NCBI GenBank assembly: GCA_903942355.1
Contig: CAJAOR010000122.1
Location: forward strand, 1 to 33,244
Direction of reading: 5' to 3'
DNA length: 33,244 nt
From: an uncultured Chlorobiaceae bacterium
GTDB taxonomy: Bacteria > Bacteroidota > Chlorobiia > Chlorobiales > Chlorobiaceae
In this document: in pieces, positions 8,132 through 15,178 of the stretch
Layout of the letters: every line of letters begins with the position of its first letter
Position numbering within the stretch: the first letter of the stretch is position 1
The notes under the pieces: model-generated
Told to the model about the DNA's origin: nothing
Databases searched by the model: none
Seen by the model: only the letters and a program-made list of their open reading frames with translations
Position numbers and translations under genes: made by a program

Positions 8132-9205
8132 ATGAGTCTTAAGTATAAAAAACATCCCTATCTTGAGCGCCTGCTTAAAAAAGCAAGGTCGATTAATCTT
8201 GATTCTTCGTCAAAAGTTCTGATTCTCAGCGATCTGCATATGGGCAATGGCGGCAGGCGCGACGAGTTCAGGCGGAATGCTGAACTGGTCAGAACCATGC
8301 TTGGAGGCTATTATCTGCCTGAAAAATACAGTCTTGTTTTAAATGGAGATATTGAAGAGCTGTTCAAGTTTTCTCTTGAGAGCATCGTCTCGAAGTGGGG
8401 TGACTTGTATGAGCTTTTTTTGAAGTTTGAGCAGAACGGCTTTTTCTGGAAAACCTATGGCAACCATGATGCTGAGCTGCTTGATGAGAAAGAGTACCGG
8501 CTTGCTTCATCGATGGTTGAATCGCTTAAGTTTTATTACGGAAAAGAGACCCTCCTGCTCTTTCACGGCCACCAGGCATCGGTGCTGTTGTGGGAAACCT
8601 ACCCGATGGTCAGCCGTGCCATTGTTTTATTTATCCGCTATATCGCAAAGCCTTTAGGGATAAGAAATTTTTCTAAAGCCTACAACAGTACCCGAAGATT
8701 CGCTATCGAAAAATCGATTTATGAGTTCTCCAACAATGCAAAAATTGTTTCAATAATAGGCCATACCCATCGGCCATTGTTTGAATCACTCTCGAAGGTT
8801 GATTTTCTGAACTACCGGATCGAAGAGCTCTGTAGGGCCTATCCGGCAGCGGACGATGAGAAACGCGCCATTATTGAACGTAAAATTGCGGCGTTGAAAA
8901 TTGAGCTTGATGCCTGTTACGAGCAAGGCAATAAAATCGGCCTTCGGAGTGGTCTATACAACAATATTACCATTCCAAGTATTTTCAACTCCGGTTGTGC
9001 CATTGGAAAGCGCAGTATCACGGCTCTTGAAATTGAGGGAAACAAAATCAGGCTTGTTTACTGGTACAACGGCAAGCAAAGCAGGAAGTATACCAGCGAC
9101 AGGGATAACCGGCCAATGGAGCTCGGATCGACAGGCTTTTCAAGGATTGTGCTGAACGAAGACTCTCTTGATTATGTCTTTTCCCGCCTTCATCTTTTGG
9201 CCTAA
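8132..9205 (+). CDS. Calcineurin-like metallophosphoesterase
   Basis: 357 residues from the ATG at 8132; an upstream in-frame ATG at 8021 adds 37 residues without family character. The five metallophosphoesterase blocks appear in order: DLHMG (DxH), NGDIEE (GD), GNHD, FHGH and GHTH. It therefore binds two metals and hydrolyses a phosphoester in the cytoplasm. The substrate cannot be read from sequence. There is a coiled, charged insertion after GHTH (about residues 230-265; EELCRAYPAADDEKRAIIER). No signal peptide is seen. The exporter operon starts 40 bp downstream on the same strand, so cotranscription is possible. Confidence 0.85.
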   Translation: MSLKYKKHPYLERLLKKARSINLDSSSKVLILSDLHMGNGGRRDEFRRNAELVRTMLGGYYLPEKYSLVLNGDIEELFKFSLESIVSKWGDLYELFLKFEQNGFFWKTYGNHDAELLDEKEYRLASSMVESLKFYYGKETLLLFHGHQASVLLWETYPMVSRAIVLFIRYIAKPLGIRNFSKAYNSTRRFAIEKSIYEFSNNAKIVSIIGHTHRPLFESLSKVDFLNYRIEELCRAYPAADDEKRAIIERKIAALKIELDACYEQGNKIGLRSGLYNNITIPSIFNSGCAIGKRSITALEIEGNKIRLVYWYNGKQSRKYTSDRDNRPMELGSTGFSRIVLNEDSLDYVFSRLHLLA

Positions 9206-9245
9206 AGCGTTACGATCGGCTTGTTCATCGCCATATAATAAATCC

Positions 9246-10163
9246 ATGTGCAAGATATTGTTATCAGGAAGGATCGGATTCATGTTTTGCCTCTGCTTTC
9301 TTGCCTTTGCAGCTTGCCAGAAGAGTGAGCCGTCGGACGGGTATGGCAATTTTGAGGCAACAGAGATTATTGTTTCATCTGAGGCAAGCGGGAAGCTGGA
9401 AATGCTGAACGCTGAAGAGGGGAGCCATATGGCGGTTGGGAGTGTGGCTGCAGTTATTGATACCACGCAATTGCACTTCACCCGCTCCCAGCTTCAGGCG
9501 GAACGACAGTCGCTTGCGGCCAAGCGCCCCTCCCTTTTCGCCCGGATCGGTGTACTGCAGGAAGAGCGTCGGAACCTGAAACGCGATGATGAGCGTTACC
9601 GCAGGCTGGTAAACGAAGGGGCTGTCCCCTCAAAACAGCTTGAGACTATCCAGAACGGAATCGCTGTTCTCGACCGGCAGATCCGCTCTCTTGAAACGGA
9701 GAACCCGGGTATTGGCGGAGAGATAAGGGCAAAGGAGGCTCGTATTCGGCAGCTCGACGATCAGATCAAAAAAAGCGTCGTCCGAAATCCGGTTGACGGC
9801 ATCGTGCTGACCAGGTACGGCGAGAAGGGTGAGTTGACCGCTTACGGCAAGCCGCTCTACAAAATAGCTGATCTCCAGACCATGTTTTTGAGAGTTTACC
9901 TGAGCGGGGCGCAAGTGCCGAAGGTGAGGATTGGTGAAGAGGTTGAGGTGCTTATTGATGGTGACAAGGCTGCCGACAGGAGCCGGAAGGGTAAAGTAAC
10001 CTGGATCTCCGCAAAGGCCGAGTTTACGCCGAAAATCATCCAGACAAGGGAAGATCGGGTCAACATGGTTTATGCCGTGAAGGTGCAGGTCAATAATTTG
10101 GATGGTCGCCTTAAAATTGGGATGCCCGGAGAGATGAGGCTCCTTGGAAAGCGTGGCTCATGA
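9246..10163 (+). CDS. Lipoprotein membrane-fusion (HlyD/YbhG-type) adaptor
   Basis: 305 residues from the ATG at 9246. The signal peptide ends in a lipobox (LAFAAC), so the mature protein should be lipid-anchored in the periplasm. A split lipoyl/barrel-sandwich domain (ATEIIVSSEASGKLEMLNAEEG and KKSVVRNPVDGIVL) brackets a coiled-coil hairpin (about residues 75-180; LQAERQSLAAKRPSL, RRLVNEGAVPSKQLETIQ). A beta-barrel follows (GEEVEVLI to GMPGEMRL). As in YbhG/HlyD adaptors it would link the inner-membrane ABC transporter to an outer-membrane TolC channel, which is not in this window. Its stop overlaps the next gene's ATG (ATGA). An in-frame ATG at 9168 inside the previous gene is unlikely because it would bury the signal peptide. 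Confidence 0.88.
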   Translation: MCKILLSGRIGFMFCLCFLAFAACQKSEPSDGYGNFEATEIIVSSEASGKLEMLNAEEGSHMAVGSVAAVIDTTQLHFTRSQLQAERQSLAAKRPSLFARIGVLQEERRNLKRDDERYRRLVNEGAVPSKQLETIQNGIAVLDRQIRSLETENPGIGGEIRAKEARIRQLDDQIKKSVVRNPVDGIVLTRYGEKGELTAYGKPLYKIADLQTMFLRVYLSGAQVPKVRIGEEVEVLIDGDKAADRSRKGKVTWISAKAEFTPKIIQTREDRVNMVYAVKVQVNNLDGRLKIGMPGEMRLLGKRGS

Positions 10164-11092
10164 AAGAGGTGGTTCGGGTTGCCGGTGTCGGCAAGCGGTT
10201 CGGCGCTGTGCAAGCGCTTCGCGAAATGACGCTTTCCGTTTGTGAAGGAGAGCTGTTCGGTTTTATTGGCGCTGACGGGGCAGGCAAGACAACGCTCTTT
10301 CGGATTCTGGTGACCCTGCTTTTGCCCAGTGAGGGGAACGCTGAGGTGCTCGGACTTGACGTGGTGCAATCATACCGGGAACTTCGCCAACGTATAGGCT
10401 ACATGCCGGGCAAATTTTCACTCTATCCTGATCTGAGCGTCGAAGAGAATCTTCGTTTTTTTGCCTCGGTTTTTGGAACGACGGTTGAAAAAAACTATGA
10501 GCTGATTCGCGAGATCTACAGTCAGCTTGAGCCCTTTAAAACCAGGAGGGCAGGCAAGCTGTCGGGCGGGATGAAGCAGAAGCTCGCGCTCTCCTGCGCT
10601 CTGGTGCACCGGCCAGAAGTGCTTTTTCTTGATGAACCCACCACCGGCGTCGATGCCGTTTCACGCAAGGAGTTCTGGCAAATGCTCGCCCGTCTCCGGG
10701 AGCAGGGGATGACGATTCTTGTCTCAACACCCTACATGGACGAGGCTGTGCTCTGCGACCGTATTGCCTTTATGCAGGAGGGAAAGATGCTTGCGCTCGA
10801 TACGCCAGTGGGCATCAGTACTCTCTTTCGAAAACCTCTTTTTGCCATCCGTGCCCGCGAAACATGGCGTCTGCTCTGCACTTTGCGTGCATCTCCCCAT
10901 GCTGCTTCTGTCTACGCTTTCGGCAGCTCACTGCACTATACCGACAATCGTTCCTCAGTGAGGGCTGATGAACTGCTTCTCTCTCTCCAGGCTGAAGGGT
11001 TTATTGATGTGGAGGTATCGCAAATTCATCCTGGCATTGAAGATACCTTTATCGCACTCATGGAGGAGAAACAGGGCGTTGCCCATGAGTGA
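10160..11092 (+). CDS. ABC transporter ATP-binding protein (YbhF N-half type)
   Basis: 310 residues, starting in an ATGA overlap with the adaptor gene. Walker A is GADGAGKTT (unusual Asp for Asn), the signature is LSGGMKQK and Walker B is VLFLDEPTTGVD, with an H-loop replaced by STPYMDEA (Ser-Thr-Pro where His is usual). The last 80 residues are an ABC-2-type C-terminal extension ending PGIEDTFIALM. In E. coli YbhF two such ATPase halves are fused in one chain; here this protein corresponds to the first half and the next gene to the second. It would power export together with the two permeases downstream. Confidence 0.92.
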   Translation: MKEVVRVAGVGKRFGAVQALREMTLSVCEGELFGFIGADGAGKTTLFRILVTLLLPSEGNAEVLGLDVVQSYRELRQRIGYMPGKFSLYPDLSVEENLRFFASVFGTTVEKNYELIREIYSQLEPFKTRRAGKLSGGMKQKLALSCALVHRPEVLFLDEPTTGVDAVSRKEFWQMLARLREQGMTILVSTPYMDEAVLCDRIAFMQEGKMLALDTPVGISTLFRKPLFAIRARETWRLLCTLRASPHAASVYAFGSSLHYTDNRSSVRADELLLSLQAEGFIDVEVSQIHPGIEDTFIALMEEKQGVAHE

Positions 11093-11822
11093 GCTGGTTA
11101 TCCATACCGACAAGCTGAGCAAGCGGTTTGGCGATTTTGTGGCGGTTGATGCGCTTTCACTTGATATTTCAGGCGGAGAGATTTTCGGGTTTATTGGAGC
11201 AAACGGTGCAGGCAAGACTACGGCCATCAAGATGTTGACCGGTCTTCTTGCTCCTACTTCAGGCAAAGCTACCGTTGCTGGATTCGACCTCTACACTGGC
11301 TCGGAAGGGATAAAGCGGAACATCGGTTACATGAGCCAGCGCTTTTCCCTCTACGACGACCTGACGGTGCGTGAGAACATTCGCTTCTTTGCTGGAATTT
11401 ACGGGCTCAGCAGTCAAGCCATAAAGGAGAAGAGCAAGCTGCTTCTTGAAACGCTTAAACTGGCGGAGGTTGCTGATACACGGCTTGCATCGCTTCCCCT
11501 TGGCTGGAAACAGAAGCTTGCCTTTTCTGTGGCCATCCTGCATGAGCCGAAGATTGTCTTTCTTGACGAGCCGACAGGCGGTGTCGATCCGGTTACAAGA
11601 CGACGCTTCTGGGACATGATTTATGAGGCTTCCGGGCGCGGATTGACCATCTTTGTCACCACACACTACATGGATGAGGCCGAGTATTGCGACCGTCTCT
11701 GCATCATGGTGGACGGCAGGGTAGCGGCGCTTGACCGGCCAGAGGCAATGAAGCAGCGCTACGGGGCTGAGAGCATGAACGAGGTCTTTATCCAGCTTGC
11801 CCGACCCAACAAAACGGAGTGA
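11085..11822 (+). CDS. ABC transporter ATP-binding protein (YbhF C-half type)
   Basis: 245 residues from the ATG at 11085, overlapping the previous stop by 8 bp. An in-frame ATG at 10968 lies well inside the upstream gene and is rejected. Walker A is GANGAGKTT and Walker B IVFLDEPTGGVDP. The signature loop reads LPLGWKQK instead of LSGGQxQ, the same degeneracy known in the second half of YbhF/YhiH. The H-loop THYMDEAEYCDR is intact. The pair therefore probably forms an asymmetric ATPase heterodimer with one canonical and one degenerate composite site. Confidence 0.92.
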   Translation: MSELVIHTDKLSKRFGDFVAVDALSLDISGGEIFGFIGANGAGKTTAIKMLTGLLAPTSGKATVAGFDLYTGSEGIKRNIGYMSQRFSLYDDLTVRENIRFFAGIYGLSSQAIKEKSKLLLETLKLAEVADTRLASLPLGWKQKLAFSVAILHEPKIVFLDEPTGGVDPVTRRRFWDMIYEASGRGLTIFVTTHYMDEAEYCDRLCIMVDGRVAALDRPEAMKQRYGAESMNEVFIQLARPNKTE

Positions 11823-11828
11823 ATAGGA

Positions 11829-12929
11829 ATGCACAGTTTCAGAGGGTTTGTGCTCAAGGAGTTTTATCACATTTTTCGTGACCGCAGAACGGCGGCCATT
11901 CTTTTCGGGATGCCGCTTATCCAGCTGCTGCTCTTTGGCTTTGCCATCCGTAATGAAATTCAGGAGGTTAATCTTGGGATTTTTGACCAGTCGCATGATT
12001 CGGTCACTCGTGAAATTACTGACAAGCTTGCCTCGTCGGGGTACTTTGTCATGACGAAAGAGCTGCATTCAACAGAGGAGACTGAGGAGGCTTTTTCGGA
12101 AGGGAGTATCGCCGAGGCGATTGTTTTTGAGCCGGGTTTTGCTTCACGAATGATTCGGGAGGGGAAGGCAACCGTGTCGGTGATTACCGACGGGTCAAAC
12201 CCAAATGTTTCGAAAATCATAACCGGCTACACCGCATCGGTGCTTCAGGATTACCGGAACGATACATTCAGGACCGCACAGGTGGGTGTTGAAGCGGTGC
12301 CGCTCATGATGTTCAACCCTGAGCTGAAAAGCGTTTACCTTTTTGTTCCGGGGCTGATGGCGCTTATTCTCATGCTGGTTTCGGCGCTGATGACCTCCAT
12401 CAGCATTACCCGGGAGAAGGAGAGCGGTACTATGGAGGTGCTGCTGGTATCCTCGCTCAGGCCGGTCGAGATCATAGTAGGCAAAGTGGTCCCCTATTTT
12501 CTGCTATCCTTCGTCAATGTAGTGACGGTGGTGGCGCTCGCCTCCTTTGTTTTCGGCGTGCCCTGTCGGGGGAGTGTTGTGCTGCTCATGCTGGAATCGC
12601 TGCTTTTTATTGTGACAGCGCTCTCGCTTGGCATCTTTATCTCCACCATTACTGACTCACAGCAGGTTGCCATGATGATCTCCCTGGCCGGGCTTCTCTT
12701 GCCGACCATCCTGCTTTCGGGTTTTATTTTTCCCGTGGAGAGCATGCCGCTGCCTCTGCGGCTGATCAGCAACCTTATTCCGGCAAAATGGTATTTGATC
12801 ATTGTCAGGGGAATCATGCTCAAAGGGACAAGCTTCGGCTATATCTGGAAGGAGACACTCATCCTTGCTGTGATGTCGGCGGTACTGATGGGCGCAAGTA
12901 TTAAAAAGTTCAAGACAAGGCTTCAATAA
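11829..12929 (+). CDS. ABC-2 type permease (YbhS-like)
   Basis: 366 residues, six bases after the ATPase gene, with GGAG overlapping that gene's stop as ribosome-binding site. The topology is ABC-2: one N-terminal TM helix (about 22-40, GMPLIQLLLFGFAI), a periplasmic domain of about 130 residues, then five or six helices from about residue 170 (VPGLMALILMLVSALMTSI onward). ITREKESGTMEVLLVSSLRP is the conserved cytoplasmic coupling-helix region of the family. It forms the export path with the next gene product. The substrate is unknown; related systems export drugs or other amphiphiles. Confidence 0.9.
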   Translation: MHSFRGFVLKEFYHIFRDRRTAAILFGMPLIQLLLFGFAIRNEIQEVNLGIFDQSHDSVTREITDKLASSGYFVMTKELHSTEETEEAFSEGSIAEAIVFEPGFASRMIREGKATVSVITDGSNPNVSKIITGYTASVLQDYRNDTFRTAQVGVEAVPLMMFNPELKSVYLFVPGLMALILMLVSALMTSISITREKESGTMEVLLVSSLRPVEIIVGKVVPYFLLSFVNVVTVVALASFVFGVPCRGSVVLLMLESLLFIVTALSLGIFISTITDSQQVAMMISLAGLLLPTILLSGFIFPVESMPLPLRLISNLIPAKWYLIIVRGIMLKGTSFGYIWKETLILAVMSAVLMGASIKKFKTRLQ

Positions 12930-12979
12930 TGGGGCGTCTCAAGTAATCGAGGATCACTGATAACCGAGGAGACAAGCCG

Positions 12980-14101
12980 ATGCGGACAATATGGTTTCTG
13001 GTCCAGAAAGAGTTTCTGCAGATATTCCGCAACCGGGGGATGCTGCCGATTATCATTGTCATGCCCTTTATCCAGTTGGTGATTCTCTCCAATGCGGCAA
13101 CCTTTGATGTCAAACAGGTGCCGATGCACCTGCAGGACAAGGATCACTCGACCCTTTCGGAGAGGCTGGTGGAGCGATTCACTGCTGCCGGATATTTCCG
13201 TACGACCGGTTTCTCATTTTCCGATCGGGAGAGCATCGGAGAGCTGCTCGGGCGCAAAGCTGACCTTGTACTCGTTATTCCGCATGATTTTGAGAGAGAG
13301 CTTACCACAACCGGCCACGCGAAGGTGCAACTGATGATCAACGCTGAAGACGGCTTTTCGGCAGGTGTTGTCCAGGCGTATGCCAGTGATATTATCGGCA
13401 GCTTCAACCGCGAAGAGATGCCGAAATCAGGGGGTGCGGGAACCCTTCAGGTTACGCCGGAGCTTGGCATGATCTCTTCAGGGTGGTATAATCCCGAACT
13501 TGAATACACCCATTACATGGTGCCGGGTATCCTCGTCATTCTCGTTACCCTGATCGGCCTTTTTCTATCGGGGATGAACGTGGTGCGTGAGCGGGAGATC
13601 GGCACTATCGACCAGATCAACGTCACCCCCATCAAGCGCTACCAGTTCATCACCGGCAAGCTGCTTCCGTTCTGGATTATCGGCCTCGCCGAAATGAGCA
13701 TTGGCCTCTTGATTGCCCGCCTTCTCTTTCATGTCCCCATGCTCGGCAGCTACTGGCTCGTCTATCTCGTTTCAGCCATCTACATGCTCGTCGTGCTTGG
13801 CATGGGGCTCCTCATCTCTACCGTTACCGAAACCCAGCAGCAGGCCATGTTCGTCGCCTGGTTCTTCATGGTCATCTTTACCTTGATGAGCGGCCTTTTT
13901 ACCGCCATTGAAAGCATGCCCCACTGGGCCCAGACCATGACCCTGTTCAACCCCGTCCGCCACTTTGTCGACATCATGCGCCGCGTCATGCTCAAGGGGT
14001 CAGGATTGATGGAGATTCGGGTGCAGTTGCTCTGGCTGGTCGGCTATGCCGCTGTGATGATTACGCTGGCGGTGAACCGGTACCGGAAGGTGGCGGTGTG
14101 A
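12980..14101 (+). CDS. ABC-2 type permease (YbhR-like)
   Basis: 373 residues, preceded by a good ribosome-binding site (GAGGAG at 12968-12973) after a 50-bp gap. It has the same layout as its neighbour: N-terminal helix (about 17-36, LPIIIVMPFIQLVIL), periplasmic domain, and a C-terminal helix bundle from about residue 178. The coupling region is VREREIGTIDQINVTPIKRY. It is paralogous to the preceding permease and likely its heterodimer partner. Part of a second, decayed copy of this gene lies at 14491-14606. Confidence 0.9.
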   Translation: MRTIWFLVQKEFLQIFRNRGMLPIIIVMPFIQLVILSNAATFDVKQVPMHLQDKDHSTLSERLVERFTAAGYFRTTGFSFSDRESIGELLGRKADLVLVIPHDFERELTTTGHAKVQLMINAEDGFSAGVVQAYASDIIGSFNREEMPKSGGAGTLQVTPELGMISSGWYNPELEYTHYMVPGILVILVTLIGLFLSGMNVVREREIGTIDQINVTPIKRYQFITGKLLPFWIIGLAEMSIGLLIARLLFHVPMLGSYWLVYLVSAIYMLVVLGMGLLISTVTETQQQAMFVAWFFMVIFTLMSGLFTAIESMPHWAQTMTLFNPVRHFVDIMRRVMLKGSGLMEIRVQLLWLVGYAAVMITLAVNRYRKVAV

Positions 14102-14233
14102 GCTGAACAAGGCAATGGCAGTTATGGAGATTTTTGGTGTGGGTTAAGTTTGATAAACTCTTTATCTTTTTATGACAGTAGAATATCCGAATAATCAGCG
14201 CCAGAAAAGCAACAAAAAATGAGAGGTCACAGT

Positions 14234-14446
14234 ATGAAAGTAATGCCTGATGATCCTGACATGCTGGAGGAATATGATTTCAGCAAGGGCGTAAAGGGTA
14301 AATATGCAACGAGATATTCCGAGGGAACAAATGTCGTTGTTATTGATCCTGATGTAGCCAAATATTTTCCTGATCACGACTCTGTCAACGAGGCATTGCG
14401 GTCACTTCTTCCGATAGTGAAAAGGCATGAAAAAAAGAGCGCTTGA
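14234..14446 (+). CDS. Orphan antitoxin-like small protein
   Basis: 70 residues from the ATG at 14234, with GAGAGG nine bases upstream; an ATG at 14219 would overlap that site. The sequence pattern (MLEEYDFSKGVKGKYATRYS, then NVVVIDPDVAKYFPDHDSVN and a helical ALRSLLPIV tail) is one I recognise from small proteins common in cyanobacteria and Chlorobi, often found beside toxin genes. No toxin lies beside it here: the downstream space is filled by a permease-gene remnant. The function as antitoxin is an inference from the family's usual context. Confidence 0.6.
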   Translation: MKVMPDDPDMLEEYDFSKGVKGKYATRYSEGTNVVVIDPDVAKYFPDHDSVNEALRSLLPIVKRHEKKSA

Positions 14447-14490
14447 TTATCCTGACTGGACTTTCCTGTGCAACCCCGAAATGTCATCAT

Positions 14491-14606
14491 AACCCTTCAG
14501 ACAACGCCGGAGATCGGCACCATCGACCAGATCAACTTCACACCCATCAAGCAATACCAGAGTTCATCACCGGCAAGCTGCTTCCGTTCTGGATTATCAG
14601 GCCTGC
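14491..14606 (+). pseudogene. Scrambled remnant of an ABC-2 permease gene
   Basis: Two blocks copy the gene at 12980-14101. Bases 14491-14512 match 13441-13462, and 14509-14606 match about 13594-13690 with few mismatches, including a perfect stretch covering the codons for FITGKLLPFWII. About 130 bp of the parent is missing between the blocks, the junction lying at a shared CGGAG-like sequence, and a two-base insertion (AG at about 14561-14562) breaks the frame. It is not translatable as a permease. Confidence 0.8.
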
Positions 14607-15103
14607 TTTTTTGATTTCCAGGGTTTAAGGATGGAAACAAATAGGGTGATGATCAGCACCAGAACCTGAACGGTGCCGAACATCAGATTCATCTGCTGAT
14701 TGTACAGGTACGCCGAATCAGTTAAGGATGCCATGCCGATTTTGCCGGAGATGTCCATCATTGCGGTTTCCCAGGGGCCGAGGAAAAATGTTCCGAACAC
14801 AATTGCGATTAGGGTCACAATCCATTTGAAGGTGAGCCAGTTGTGCTTGAAGAATCCCCAATGAGAGAATATGGAGTAGAGCAAACCGGTCAGAAGGCTC
14901 CCTATGGCACCGGGAATGACGACAATATCCATATCAACATGATGAATACTCTTGTTTATTCCGTACAAGACGCCGCCGTCAGTAACACCCTCTTTCAGGA
15001 AGTAAAGCGCCAGCAGGGAAGCAGCGCCTCCGATCCAGGAAGAAACGGCAATGAGGTGAAACCCTTTGAGCCATTTCAATCCTTTTGGTGAAAACTTTTT
15101 CAT
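14597..15103 (-). CDS. DUF2269-like integral membrane protein
   Basis: 168 residues with four predicted transmembrane helices at about 13-33, 54-76, 88-110 and 138-160. FHLIAVSSWIGGAASLLALY in helix 1 and the HH pair before helix 2 (SIHHVDMDIVV) match the DUF2269/CopD-like pattern, where such His residues may bind haem or metal; that role is not shown here. A basic tail (KPWKSKKQA) suggests the C-terminus is cytoplasmic. It begins about 75 bp after the Cache-channel gene on the same strand and may be cotranscribed. Its 3' end abuts the permease remnant. Confidence 0.72.
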   Translation of the reverse strand: MKKFSPKGLKWLKGFHLIAVSSWIGGAASLLALYFLKEGVTDGGVLYGINKSIHHVDMDIVVIPGAIGSLLTGLLYSIFSHWGFFKHNWLTFKWIVTLIAIVFGTFFLGPWETAMMDISGKIGMASLTDSAYLYNQQMNLMFGTVQVLVLIITLFVSILKPWKSKKQA

Positions 15104-15178
15104 GCGTCTTTCATTGTTATTGAAGCCTCAGTTTCTGCCGATGCATCCGATGGCGGTTGTTTGTCTTTTGGTGCCTTT

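Noticed and set aside
11259-12068. 269-codon minus-strand open frame opposite the exporter genes
   Set aside because: Lies antisense across the end of an intact ATPase and the start of a permease, both with strong motifs; no independent support.
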